Assembly: GCA_030824495.1 (NCBI GenBank)
Contig: JAVBXP010000015.1
Location: 1-64,000, forward strand
Direction: 5' to 3'
From: a bacterium
GTDB taxonomy: Bacteria > Pseudomonadota > Alphaproteobacteria > Caulobacterales > Caulobacteraceae
DNA length: 64,000 nucleotides
Shown here: one piece after another, positions 39,261 through 48,357 of the stretch
Numbering within the stretch: position 1 is the stretch's first letter
Layout: the number at the start of each line of letters is the position of its first letter
The notes under the pieces: model-generated
What the model was told of the DNA's origin: nothing
The model's input: the letters and a program-made list of their open reading frames with translations, nothing else
The model's database searches: none
Made by a program: the position numbers and the translations under genes

Positions 39261-40271
39261 ATGATCCGTCCAGAGAGCCTGCTCTGCCCCAAGCCCCAGG
39301 GCCTCTACTGCGCGCCCGGCGACTTCTTCATCGATCCGGTGTCACCTGTGACGCGGGCGGTGATCACGCACGGGCACGCCGATCACGCGCGCGCCGGCCA
39401 TGGAACCGTGATCGCGACGCCGGAGACCCTGGCGATCATGGCCGAGCGATATGGCCAGGACTTTGCGGGAAGCGCCCAGCCGCTGGCCTATGGACAGAGC
39501 ATCGTTCGAGACGGCGTGGAGGTCAGCCTGGTTCCCGCCGGACATGTGCTGGGGTCGGCCCAGGCGGTGGTGCGCTGGAAGGGCCTGACCATGGTGGTGT
39601 CGGGCGACTACAAGCGCCGGCGCGATCCGACCTGTCCGGCGTTTGAGCCCGTGCCCTGCGACGTCTTCATCTCCGAGGCGACCTTCGGGCTGCCGGTTTT
39701 CCGCCATCCCGACGATGGCCACGAGATCGCGCGGCTGCTGCGTTCGGTGGCCCAGTTTCCAGAGCGTTCGCACATCGTCGGCGCCTATGCGCTCGGCAAG
39801 GCGCAACGGGTGATCCGATTGTTGCGAGAGGCCGGTTGGGATCGGCCGATCTACGTCCACGGCGCGCTGGAGCGGCTGAACCGGCTCTATGAGGCTCACG
39901 GGATCGACCTTGGCTCGCTGGAGCCGGCCACATCCGCCACCAAGCAGGACTTCGCCGGGGCCATCGTCATCGCGCCGCCGTCGGCCTTGGCCGACCGCTG
40001 GTCGCGGCGGTTCCCCGACCCGGTCGCCGCCTTCGCGTCCGGCTGGATGCAGGTGCGCGCCCGGGCGCGGCAGCGGGGCGTCGAGCTGCCGTTGGTGATC
40101 TCCGACCACGCCGACTGGGATGAACTGACCGCCACGGTCGATGAGATCCGCCCCGGCGAGCTTTGGATCACCCATGGCAGAGAAGAAGCCCTGGCGCGCT
40201 GGGCTGAGCTGCACGGGATCAAAGCGCGGGCGCTGGCCCTCGTCGGCTACGACGACGAGGCGGAGGACTGA
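39261..40271 (+). CDS. Ligase-associated DNA exonuclease (metallo-beta-lactamase/beta-CASP fold)
   Basis: A 336-residue MBL-fold nuclease. The zinc motif HGHADHA (THGHADHARAG) is followed by PAGHVLGSAQAVV, VVSGDYKRRRDPTC and the beta-CASP part FISEATFGLPVFR ... SHIVGAYALGKAQR, then ISDHADWDEL. This matches the family encoded beside ATP-dependent ligases in bacterial repair cassettes. Its TGA overlaps the ligase ATG by one base (TGATG). A role in DNA end processing is from family context. Confidence 0.92.
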   Translation: MIRPESLLCPKPQGLYCAPGDFFIDPVSPVTRAVITHGHADHARAGHGTVIATPETLAIMAERYGQDFAGSAQPLAYGQSIVRDGVEVSLVPAGHVLGSAQAVVRWKGLTMVVSGDYKRRRDPTCPAFEPVPCDVFISEATFGLPVFRHPDDGHEIARLLRSVAQFPERSHIVGAYALGKAQRVIRLLREAGWDRPIYVHGALERLNRLYEAHGIDLGSLEPATSATKQDFAGAIVIAPPSALADRWSRRFPDPVAAFASGWMQVRARARQRGVELPLVISDHADWDELTATVDEIRPGELWITHGREEALARWAELHGIKARALALVGYDDEAED

Positions 40272-41890
40272 TGCGCGCCTTCGCCGAGCTGCTGGACCGA
40301 CTGTCGCTGACCGGCTCGCGGAACGCCAAGCTGACCTTGGTGCGCGACTATCTGGCTCAAACGCCGGACCCCGACCGGGGCTGGGCGCTGGCGGCGTTGA
40401 CCGGCGACCTGTCGTTCAACGCCGCCAAGCCGGCTTTCATCCGCAAGGCGGTGGAAGAGCGGATGGATCCGACCCTGTTCCGCTGGTCCTACGACTATGT
40501 CGGCGATCTGGCCGAGACGGTCGCGCTGGTCTGGCCATCCCGCCCCGGCGCCAATCGCGAGCCGGAACTGTCGGAGGTGGTCGACGCCTTGCGAGGCGCC
40601 TCGCGCACCGAGGTTCAGCGCCTGATCGAGGCTTGGCTGGACTCCCTCGAAACCACCGGGCGGTGGGCTTTGCTGAAACTGATGACCGGTGGTCTGCGGG
40701 TAGGCGTCTCGTCGCGTCTTGCCAAGCAGGCGGCGGCCGATCTGGGCGGGGTTCAGGTCGCCGAGGTCGAGGAGGTGTGGCACGCCCTGCACCCGCCCTA
40801 TGAGGATCTGTTCGCCTGGCTGGAGGGACGTTCGGACCGGCCCTCTGCGAACTCTCCAGGCCGTTTCCGGCCGGTGATGTTGGCCCAGGCCCTTGATGAG
40901 GCGGTCGACTTCGGCAAGCTCGATCCCGCCGACTACGCCGCCGAATGGAAGTGGGACGGCATCAGGGTTCAGGCGGTGAATGAGGGTGGGTTGCGCCGGC
41001 TCTACACCCGTAACGGCGACGATATCTCGCGGACATTTCCGGATGTGCTGGAGGCTCTGGAGTTCGACGGCGCCATCGACGGCGAACTACTGGTGATGCG
41101 GGGGGCCGTCCTGGCTAGCTTCGCCGACCTGCAACAACGGCTGAACCGCAAGAGCGTGGACGCCAAGCTGCTGAAGAACTTCCCAGCCGCGATCCGGGCC
41201 TATGATCTGTTGTCCGAGGCGGGAGAAGACACGCGCGTCCTGCCCTTCGCCGAGCGCCGCGTGCGGCTGGAGGCCTTTGTCGGGCGGCTGAAGACCAGCC
41301 GGATCGACCTGTCGCCGATGCAGCCCTTCAAGACGTGGGCCGACCTGGCCGCGCTGCGCGGCGAACCCCCGCCCGGCGAAGCCCAAATCGCCGAGGGCCT
41401 GATGCTCAAGCGCTGGGACTCGATCTACGAAGCCGGGCGCCCGAAGGGGCCGTGGTTCAAGTGGAAACGCGATCCGTTCCTGATCGACGCGGTGCTCATG
41501 TACGCCCAGCGCGGCCACGGCAAGCGCTCGAGCTTCTATTCGGACTACACCTTCGGGGTCTGGACCGAGGGGGAGGATGGCGCCCGCGCCCTGACCCCCG
41601 TGGGAAAGGCGTATTTCGGCTTCACCGACGAGGAACTGAAGCAGATCGACAAGTTCGTGCGCGACAACACCGTCGATCGCTACGGGCCGGTGCGGGCCGT
41701 GCGCACCGACATCCACCATGGCCTCGTGTTCGAGGTGGCGTTTGAAGGCCTGCAACGTTCCACCCGGCACAAGTCAGGCGTCGCCATGCGCTTCCCGCGT
41801 ATCAGCCGTATTCGTTGGGACAAGCCGTCAGGCGAGGCCGACGAGCTCAGGTCGCTGGAACGGATGCTGGAACAGATGGAGGGGCGCTGA
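40271..41890 (+). CDS. ATP-dependent DNA ligase (cassette type)
   Basis: A 539-residue ATP-dependent ligase. The N-terminal helical domain covers about residues 1-180. The nucleotidyltransferase core has the adenylated lysine in EWKWDGIRVQ (Lys227), then LYTRNGDDISRTFPDVLEAL and AIDGELLV; the OB domain includes GPWFKWKRDPFLIDAVLMYA. It lacks the Ku-associated polymerase domain of LigD. It is coupled to the exonuclease. Its last 44 bases overlap the 3' end of the convergent ABC permease gene. Confidence 0.95.
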   Translation: MRAFAELLDRLSLTGSRNAKLTLVRDYLAQTPDPDRGWALAALTGDLSFNAAKPAFIRKAVEERMDPTLFRWSYDYVGDLAETVALVWPSRPGANREPELSEVVDALRGASRTEVQRLIEAWLDSLETTGRWALLKLMTGGLRVGVSSRLAKQAAADLGGVQVAEVEEVWHALHPPYEDLFAWLEGRSDRPSANSPGRFRPVMLAQALDEAVDFGKLDPADYAAEWKWDGIRVQAVNEGGLRRLYTRNGDDISRTFPDVLEALEFDGAIDGELLVMRGAVLASFADLQQRLNRKSVDAKLLKNFPAAIRAYDLLSEAGEDTRVLPFAERRVRLEAFVGRLKTSRIDLSPMQPFKTWADLAALRGEPPPGEAQIAEGLMLKRWDSIYEAGRPKGPWFKWKRDPFLIDAVLMYAQRGHGKRSSFYSDYTFGVWTEGEDGARALTPVGKAYFGFTDEELKQIDKFVRDNTVDRYGPVRAVRTDIHHGLVFEVAFEGLQRSTRHKSGVAMRFPRISRIRWDKPSGEADELRSLERMLEQMEGR

Positions 41891-43217
41891 GCCCGATCCG
41901 CTTGCCGGCCAGCGCCCAGACCACGGCAGCCTGAACCAGTCCCGACATCAGGCTGATCAAGGGCGCATGGGCCAGCGGGGCGAAGAGCGCGCCGCCCGCT
42001 TCGCGGCCCACCGCCCAACCGATGCTGCCGCCGACGCCGTAGAGCAGGCCGAGGGCCACGACAGCCGAGAAGTCGCCGCGCTGCGGGCGCTCGCCCATCC
42101 GGAAGAGGGCGATGACCCCAAGGTCTCGCAGCAGGAACGCGATCAAGGCGCCGGCCTGGCCGAGTTCCGGCGTCATCAGCGATCCGTTGGAGGTGGCGAA
42201 GGCCGCGAGCACCAGGAGGGTGGCGATCAGCAGCGGCGCGAGGGGGGCTGGCGTCAGCGGCGCGGCGCGGGCCAGGTCGCCCTTGCCGACGAACTGAACG
42301 AACTGGCGCAGCCGAACCCGGTCGGCGGGCTCGGCGAACGCAGCCGCATAGGCGCTGAGCGCCACGACCAGCGAGCCCACGGCCAAGCCGGCCGCCAGGC
42401 CCTGGGTCCGCAGCATGAAGCCGCCGGCGAAGATCGCCAGGAAGATCAGGAAGGCGGGCCAAACTACGGGCGCGTTCTGCATCTGCAGTTCAAGGCGCAT
42501 CAGCCTCCATGCGCCGACCACCGCCCAGGCGGCGAACAGCGACAGCGCCACTGCGCGGAAGCCGGCGGCAGGCCACAGGCGTCCGCCCCAGTCGACCATG
42601 CCGTTCGCGCTGAACAGCGCGCCGAAACCCTCGGTGCCCATGCCGCGCTGGAAACCAGCCGATCCGGCGACCCAAGACAGCAGGATCGCGCCGATGATCA
42701 GCCCGCCGAGCACGCCGCTGGCGCGGGCCGTTCGTCCCTCCGCCCGGGCCTTGCGGACCCCAATGAGCGCCGCGCCCAGCGAAATGGCCTGGAGAAGGAC
42801 CGCCAGGGCGAGCATGAAGATGACCGTGACGCCTAGTCCGACGACGCCGCCGACCACTCCGGCGATCACCATCATCAGGAGGCCGGTCAGGGCGCACATC
42901 CAGGCCAGGCTCGATCCGCCGAACAGCTTGCCCCAGGTCATGGTCCAGGGCTGCAAGGCTGAGAGCCGCTGGAAGTCCCAGGTGCGGTCGGCGATTTCCG
43001 CGAGGATCGAGTTGCCGCTGGCGCGCGCGCCCCAGAGCATGGCGCAGGCGACGAACACCACCGCGCCGACCCCGCCCAGCGCGGGGAAGGCGCCGTAGGG
43101 GTTGTTGCGGGTCAAGGTCACGGCGGCGCCATAGATCAGCAGCAGCACGACGCCCGCCCACGCGATGCGGCGGGGCGAGGCTTCAAGCCAGAGGTTTCGC
43201 TGGAACTCGGGGTTCAT
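41847..43217 (-). CDS. ABC-2 type exporter permease
   Basis: A 456-residue protein with about eleven hydrophobic segments, serving as the membrane part of an ABC exporter. It begins MNPEFQRNLWLEASPRRIAW, resembling permeases in which a soluble N-terminal stretch precedes helix 1. Its start overlaps the ATPase gene's stop by four bases, so the two are a transporter pair. The cargo is unknown. The 3' end runs 44 bases into the ligase gene on the other strand. Confidence 0.85.
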   Translation of the reverse strand: MNPEFQRNLWLEASPRRIAWAGVVLLLIYGAAVTLTRNNPYGAFPALGGVGAVVFVACAMLWGARASGNSILAEIADRTWDFQRLSALQPWTMTWGKLFGGSSLAWMCALTGLLMMVIAGVVGGVVGLGVTVIFMLALAVLLQAISLGAALIGVRKARAEGRTARASGVLGGLIIGAILLSWVAGSAGFQRGMGTEGFGALFSANGMVDWGGRLWPAAGFRAVALSLFAAWAVVGAWRLMRLELQMQNAPVVWPAFLIFLAIFAGGFMLRTQGLAAGLAVGSLVVALSAYAAAFAEPADRVRLRQFVQFVGKGDLARAAPLTPAPLAPLLIATLLVLAAFATSNGSLMTPELGQAGALIAFLLRDLGVIALFRMGERPQRGDFSAVVALGLLYGVGGSIGWAVGREAGGALFAPLAHAPLISLMSGLVQAAVVWALAGKRIGLSAPPSVPASVPAT

Positions 43218-44137
43218 CGGGTGACCTCGGCCAGATAGGCGTCTTCCAAAGTGAGGCGCGTGGGCTGGAATGCGCGGACCTTCAGGCCCGCGCCGATCAG
43301 CCGGGCCAGCAGGGCCGCGTCGTCCTCGCCATCGGGCGCCAGCAGCAGGACCTCGTCGCCCTCCTGACGCTCCAGCGTCACGCCGATGGCCGCAAGACGG
43401 TCGGCGAGATCCTCGGGCGGATCGGTGAGGGAGACGCTGACCCGCAGGCCGTCGCGGGCGCCAGAGCCGGCCGCGACCACCCCGCCGCCGGCCACCGCTC
43501 CGTCGCGGATCATCAGCATGCGGGTGGAGTAGTCCTCAAGCTCGGCCAGGATGTGCGAGGACACCACGATGGTCATGCCCTCGCCGGCCAGGCGCAGGAT
43601 CAGGTCCGACAAAGAGCGTCGGGCCTCAGGGTCGAGACCGGCGGCCGGTTCGTCCAGCAGCAGCACGCGCGGGCGGTGGACGATGGTCTGGGCGATGGCG
43701 AGGCGCTGCTTGAGGCCGCGCGACAACTCGCCGGCCCGCATCTCGATCCGGTCGGTCAGTTGCACGCGTGCGGCGGCCTCTTCGACCGCCTTGGGCGTAT
43801 CGGCGGGGGACATGCCGCGCGACCGCGCCGCATAGGTGAGCGCCTGGCGGACGGAGAGTTCTTCGTAGAGCCCGAAGAAGTCGGGCAGGTAGCCGATCGC
43901 CGCATGGACGCCGCGCGGATCGGTGCGGGTGTCGAGGCCGGCGACCGTGATCTCACCCTCGGTTGGATTGTCCAGGGCCGCCATGCAGCGCAGCAGGGTC
44001 GTCTTGCCCGCCCCGTTCGGGCCGACCATGGCCAGGACCGCGCCGGCTTCCACCGTGAACGACACCCCATGCAGCGCGCGGGCTGTCGGATAGTCGTAGA
44101 CGACGCCCCGGACGTCGATCATTGGCGCTGCCGTCAT
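43214..44137 (-). CDS. ABC exporter ATP-binding protein
   Basis: A 307-residue ABC ATPase of the NatA/CcmA-like class. Walker A is [16 protein letters not shown], the signature is ELSRGLKQRLAIAQ, and Walker B is VLLLDEPAAGLDPEARRSL. The last 80 residues form an extra domain with no clear function. It couples to the permease by a four-base overlap and to the upstream phosphatase gene by another (44134-44137). Confidence 0.93.
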   Translation of the reverse strand: MTAAPMIDVRGVVYDYPTARALHGVSFTVEAGAVLAMVGPNGAGKTTLLRCMAALDNPTEGEITVAGLDTRTDPRGVHAAIGYLPDFFGLYEELSVRQALTYAARSRGMSPADTPKAVEEAAARVQLTDRIEMRAGELSRGLKQRLAIAQTIVHRPRVLLLDEPAAGLDPEARRSLSDLILRLAGEGMTIVVSSHILAELEDYSTRMLMIRDGAVAGGGVVAAGSGARDGLRVSVSLTDPPEDLADRLAAIGVTLERQEGDEVLLLAPDGEDDAALLARLIGAGLKVRAFQPTRLTLEDAYLAEVTR

Positions 44138-44679
44138 GCTGGCGCGAGCTCCGTTTTCAGGAAGGCCATCAGGTCGTCGCCCGAAAACAACAGCCCCCGG
44201 ACGCCGGCCCGGCGGGCGGCTTCCAGGTCGGACGGCTTGTCACCGATCATGATCGAACGCGAAACGTCCACCGGCCATCCGTTCAGGGCGCGAAGGATCA
44301 TGCCGGGGTTCGGTTTCCGATCCGGCGGATCGGGATGGCGGTAGGTTTCAAGCGCCGCGTCCGGATGTTGTGGGCAATAGTAATAGGCGTCGATGTGGGC
44401 TCCGGCCTCAGCCAGGCTCTCGGACATCTTGGCGTGCAGGGCGATCACGTCGTCCTCGGCATAATAGCCGCGCCCGACTCCGGACTGGTTGGTGACCACG
44501 AACACCCACCACCCGGCCGCATTGAAGGCGGCGACCGTTTCGCGCGCGCCGGCGATCCAATGGAAGTCCTCCCAGCGGTGGACGTAGCCGGGGTCTTCGT
44601 TCAGCACGCCGTCACGGTCGAGGAACAGGGCCGGGCGGGGCGGGGCGGTAGGGGTCACTAGCGGGCTCACATTCGCCAT
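44134..44679 (-). CDS. GmhB/HisB-type HAD phosphatase (heptose bisphosphate phosphatase-like)
   Basis: A 181-residue HAD phosphatase. Motif I is ALFLDRDGVLNEDPGY, motif II VVTNQSGVGRG and motif III DRKPNPGMILRAL with SIMIGDKPSDLEAARRAGV. This is the GmhB family pattern (heptose-1,7-bisphosphate 7-phosphatase for lipopolysaccharide). The zinc loop is incomplete: YYCPQHPDA has a Cys and a His, but the usual second Cys pair before the RKP motif is absent. A histidinol-phosphatase or related sugar-phosphatase role remains possible. Confidence 0.8.
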   Translation of the reverse strand: MANVSPLVTPTAPPRPALFLDRDGVLNEDPGYVHRWEDFHWIAGARETVAAFNAAGWWVFVVTNQSGVGRGYYAEDDVIALHAKMSESLAEAGAHIDAYYYCPQHPDAALETYRHPDPPDRKPNPGMILRALNGWPVDVSRSIMIGDKPSDLEAARRAGVRGLLFSGDDLMAFLKTELAPA

Positions 44680-44772
44680 TCTATAGCGCCAGACGCCAGT
44701 TGCGGCGCGTGGTTTCGCAAAGCCTACATCGCGGGCTATGGTCCGCCTCTACTTTTCAGCTTCGAGGTCGCT

Positions 44773-46593
44773 TTGGCCGTTCCCGTCCTTTCCATCGAAG
44801 ACCTCAAGATCGACTTTCGGACCCATGACGGGATCGTCAACGCGGTGCGGGGCGTCTCCCTGCGGGTCGATCGCGGCGAAGTGCTGGGCGTCGTCGGCGA
44901 GAGCGGTTCGGGCAAGAGCCAGACCTTCATGGCGGTGATGGGCCTGACCGCCGCCAACGGCCGGCTTTCCGGATCGGCCAAGTTCCAGGGCCAGGAGATC
45001 CTGGGCCTGAAGCCGCGCGCGCTGAACAAGATCCGCGGGTCCAAGATGACCATGATCTTCCAGGACCCGCTGACCGCCCTGACGCCGCATGTGCGCATCG
45101 GCGAGCAGATCGCCGAACCGTTGCGGCTGCATCTGGGCATGTCCGACAAGGCCGCCCGCGCCCATGCCAAGGACTGGCTGCAGCGGGTGCGGATCCCCGA
45201 CGCCGCGCGCCGGCTCGACCAGTATCCGCACGAGCTCTCCGGCGGGATGCGCCAGCGGGTGATGATCGCCGGGGCGATGGCCTGTTCGCCCGAACTGCTG
45301 ATCGCCGACGAGCCGACCACCGCGCTCGACGTCACCGTCCAGGCTGAGATTCTCGATCTGATGGCCGAGCTTGGCCGCGAGACCGGCACGGCCATGGTGC
45401 TGATCACCCACGACATGGGCGTGATCGCCCGCCTCGCCGACCGGGTCTGCGTGATGAAGAGCGGCGCCTATGTCGAGGAGGGTCCGGCCGAGGCGATCTT
45501 CTCCACGCCGAAGGACCCCTATACGCGCGCCCTGCTGGAGGCGATCCCGCGCCTCGACCGCGCCGACCGTGGCGGGCGCCCGACCCTCGCGCCCGTGGCC
45601 GCCGACGCGCCGGTCGTGGTCGAGGCCAAGGACATCGAGGTTCACTTCCCGGTCAATCACGGCCTGTTCGGCGGCCACAAGCTGCTGCGCGCGGTCGACG
45701 GCGTGTCCTTCAAGGTGCGCCAGGGCGAGACCCTGGGCGTGGTGGGCGAAAGCGGTTGCGGCAAGTCCACCCTGTCGCGCGCGGTGCTGAACCTGATCGC
45801 GCCCACCGGTGGCGCCGTGACGGTGCTGGGGCGCGACATCACCCATGCCGACCGCGAGTCCATGCGCGCCGCGCGCCGCGACCTGCAGATCGTGTTCCAG
45901 GATCCGTTGGCCAGCCTCGATCCGCGCATGACCATCGGCGACTCCATCGCTGAACCGCTGCGTGTCTTCCAGCCGGACCTGAAGTCTGCGGACCGTGAAC
46001 TCGCGGTGCGGGAGATGATGGATCGCGCGGGTCTGTCGCCGGCCCTGATCAACCGTTATCCGCACGAGCTGTCGGGCGGCCAGAACCAGCGGGTTGGCAT
46101 CGCCCGGGCGATGATCCTGCGGCCTAAACTGGTGATCTGCGACGAGGCGGTGTCCGCCCTGGACGTTTCCATCCGTGCACAGATTATCGATCTGCTGATC
46201 CAGCTCCAGAAGGAGATGGGTCTGGCGATGATCTTCATCAGCCACGATCTGGCGGTGGTGCGCGAGATCAGCCACCGCGTGATGGTGCTCTATCTGGGCC
46301 GGGTGATGGAGGAGGCCGACCGCGAGCGGCTCTACGCCGCGCCCCAGCACCCCTACACCCAGGCCCTGCTGTCGGCTGCGCCGATCCCCGATCCGGTTCG
46401 TGAACGCAGCCGCAAGCGTGTGCGACTGGTCGGCGAGCCGCCCTCGCCGATGGACCCGCGCAGCGCGCTGCGGTTCCTGCCGTCGAAGCTTAGCCCCGAC
46501 CCGGCCGCGCCGGTCTATGCCCCGCAATTGCGCGAGGTCGCCCCCGGGCATCTCGTCTCCGAGTTCGACCCACCGGCGGCGGACGCAGCTTGA
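44773..46593 (+). CDS. Peptide/opine ABC transporter double ATPase (DppD-DppF-like fusion)
   Basis: A 606-residue protein with two complete ABC ATPase domains. Domain 1 has GVVGESGSGKSQTFMAVMG and LSGGMRQRVMIAGAM with LLIADEPTTALDVTVQ; domain 2 (from about residue 285) has GVVGESGCGKSTLSRAVL and LSGGQNQRVGIARAM with LVICDEAVSALDVSIR. Each is followed by the oligopeptide-type C-terminal tail. This fused architecture is YejF-like. No permease or binding-protein gene is adjacent. The start appears to be TTG at 44773, with GAGG five bases upstream. Confidence 0.9.
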   Translation: MAVPVLSIEDLKIDFRTHDGIVNAVRGVSLRVDRGEVLGVVGESGSGKSQTFMAVMGLTAANGRLSGSAKFQGQEILGLKPRALNKIRGSKMTMIFQDPLTALTPHVRIGEQIAEPLRLHLGMSDKAARAHAKDWLQRVRIPDAARRLDQYPHELSGGMRQRVMIAGAMACSPELLIADEPTTALDVTVQAEILDLMAELGRETGTAMVLITHDMGVIARLADRVCVMKSGAYVEEGPAEAIFSTPKDPYTRALLEAIPRLDRADRGGRPTLAPVAADAPVVVEAKDIEVHFPVNHGLFGGHKLLRAVDGVSFKVRQGETLGVVGESGCGKSTLSRAVLNLIAPTGGAVTVLGRDITHADRESMRAARRDLQIVFQDPLASLDPRMTIGDSIAEPLRVFQPDLKSADRELAVREMMDRAGLSPALINRYPHELSGGQNQRVGIARAMILRPKLVICDEAVSALDVSIRAQIIDLLIQLQKEMGLAMIFISHDLAVVREISHRVMVLYLGRVMEEADRERLYAAPQHPYTQALLSAAPIPDPVRERSRKRVRLVGEPPSPMDPRSALRFLPSKLSPDPAAPVYAPQLREVAPGHLVSEFDPPAADAA

Positions 46594-46601
46594 GCCTCAC
46601 C

Positions 46602-47666
46602 ATGTCCCGCAAGATCATCCCCGTGCTGATGTCCGGCGGCGCGGGCACGCGCCTGTGGCCGCTTTCGCGCACTGCCCGCCCCAAGCAGTTCCACCGCCTC
46701 GGCGGCTCCAACACCCTGATCCAGGACACCGCCCTGCGGCTCACCGGCGAGGGCTTCGAACCGCCGGTCGTGATCTGCGCGGCGAGCCAGGCGGACATGG
46801 CGCGCGAGCAGTTGGCCGAGGTCGCCATTGCGCCCGCCGCGATCATCACCGAACCCGCGCCGCGCAACACCGCGCCGGCCTCGGTCGCCGTCGCCGCCTA
46901 TGGCGCGGAGATTGATCCCGACGCCCTGATGGTGCTGCTGCACGCCGACAATCTGGTGGCCGACGTCGGCGCGTTGCTGGCCGCTATCGAGGCGGGCCGC
47001 GCGGCGGCGGAGGCGGGCGAGATCGTGCTGCTTGGCCTCAAGCCCACCGGCCCGGCGACGATCTACGGCTACATCCAGGCCACTGGCCAGGGCGCGGTCC
47101 GCAAGGTCGCGAGCTTTGTCGAGAAGCCCAACCTCGAGACCGCCAAGCGCTTCGTCGCCGACCCTGAGTACAGCTGGAACGGCGGCATGTTCATGTTCAA
47201 GGCCGGCGCGTTCCTTGACCAGGCCCGGCTGCTCGCGCCGGAGGTGGCGGCCGCGGCCGAGGCGGCCCTCGCGGGCGCTCACCGCTCGGGCGATCTCGTC
47301 GCCCTGGGCGAGGCCTTCCTCTCCGCCCCCAGCATCGCCATCGACGTAGCCGTGATGGAAAAGACCGACCGCGCCAGCGTGGTCGAGGCCGATATCGGCT
47401 GGGCCGACATCGGCAATTGGGGCGCACTCTGGGAGCTTTCGCCCAAGACCGCCTCGGGCGACGCCCTGGAGGGTGATGTCGTCGCGGTCGAAACCCGTGA
47501 CTGCCTGGCCCGCACCGACGGCCCCGTCGTGGTGCTGGCCGGGGTGGAGGATATCGTGGTGGTGGTCGAGAACGGCGTGGTGCTGGTCACCCGCCGCGAT
47601 GCGCCGACCGCGGTTCGGGCGGGCGTCGACGCGCTGAAGGCCAAGGGTCGTGGCGATCTACTCTAG
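46602..47666 (+). CDS. manC: Mannose-1-phosphate guanylyltransferase
   Basis: Makes GDP-mannose from mannose-1-phosphate and GTP. The 354-residue product has the nucleotide-binding motif MSGGAGTRLWPLSRTARPKQ, then ITEPAPRNTAPAS and EKPNLETAKRF, SWNGGMFMFKA and EADIGWADIGNWGALWEL. It lacks the C-terminal mannose-6-phosphate isomerase domain, so it is the short, monofunctional form. I use the ATG at 46602; the frame extends to a TTG that overlaps the ABC gene stop. Its TAG is shared with the convergent gene through CTAG 47663-47666. Confidence 0.94.
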   Translation: MSRKIIPVLMSGGAGTRLWPLSRTARPKQFHRLGGSNTLIQDTALRLTGEGFEPPVVICAASQADMAREQLAEVAIAPAAIITEPAPRNTAPASVAVAAYGAEIDPDALMVLLHADNLVADVGALLAAIEAGRAAAEAGEIVLLGLKPTGPATIYGYIQATGQGAVRKVASFVEKPNLETAKRFVADPEYSWNGGMFMFKAGAFLDQARLLAPEVAAAAEAALAGAHRSGDLVALGEAFLSAPSIAIDVAVMEKTDRASVVEADIGWADIGNWGALWELSPKTASGDALEGDVVAVETRDCLARTDGPVVVLAGVEDIVVVVENGVVLVTRRDAPTAVRAGVDALKAKGRGDLL

Positions 47667-48355
47667 GCGCCGTAGATCTCGCTGAGGCGGCGGCGCAGGG
47701 CGTCGGTGTCCTCACCGGGCTGGAACGGCGGGATGGTCATGAAGTCTTCCAGCGCTTCCCGAGAGAAATCCGCCAGCAGGTCGCGGCGGCCCTCGCGCAC
47801 CGCCTCGACAATTCCCAGGCCGCGAACAAACACCGGATCGACCAGCTTGAGTCCTCCGTCGGTGGCGGCCATCACGTTGCCGGGTCGGATATCCGATCCG
47901 CCCCAAAGCTTGAACCGTCGGGATCCTTCATTGATCAGCGCCTGGATGCGCGCCCGTAGCGCGACAAGGTCGTCGTCGGCCTCGGGGAACGGCAGATCGT
48001 TCGGCGTCGCATAACCGCTGTCGTTCCGAATCCCGAGTGCGGCGCAGAAAGCCGCTGCACGTTCCTCCTGGGCCGGCCATAGCCGCTCCATGACCACGAC
48101 ATAACCCTCACGCCGCAGCGGCAGGATGGCGTCGATCTTCGGCAGCCACCGGTTCGGCGGCCCGTCCAGGCAGGCCTGGGCGTGCAAGCGATAGGCCGGA
48201 TCAAAGGGCGTCACCCGCGCCGCCCAGCTGTCGCTGGGATCAGCTAGCACCCAGGACCAATCCCCCACGCCGACCTGCCGCCAGCCTGTGGCCTCCAGCA
48301 GGGCGCGCGCCTCGGCCGCCGTCGCGGCAGGGGGGATGAGAGGCGGCGGCGGCAA
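47663..48355 (-). CDS. Kinase-like (APH/protein-kinase fold) hypothetical protein
   Basis: About 230 residues if translation starts at the TTG at 48355 (LPPPPLIPPAATAAEAR), two bases after the stop of the putative immunity gene. The segments AARVTPFDPAYRLHAQACL, GYVVVMERLW, and KLWGGSDIRPGNVMAATDGG with KLVDPVFVRG resemble the N-lobe, hinge and catalytic/metal loops of aminoglycoside-phosphotransferase or protein-kinase folds. The usual HxD is replaced by GGSD. Start codon and function are uncertain. The close position places it in the toxin-immunity transcript. Confidence 0.6.
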   Translation of the reverse strand: MPPPPLIPPAATAAEARALLEATGWRQVGVGDWSWVLADPSDSWAARVTPFDPAYRLHAQACLDGPPNRWLPKIDAILPLRREGYVVVMERLWPAQEERAAAFCAALGIRNDSGYATPNDLPFPEADDDLVALRARIQALINEGSRRFKLWGGSDIRPGNVMAATDGGLKLVDPVFVRGLGIVEAVREGRRDLLADFSREALEDFMTIPPFQPGEDTDALRRRLSEIYGA

Positions 48356-48357
48356 GT

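Noticed and set aside
44749..46551. 600-residue minus-strand frame inside the double ATPase gene
   Set aside because: Antisense shadow rich in Arg, Gly, His and Gln; the plus strand encodes two full ABC ATPase domains.
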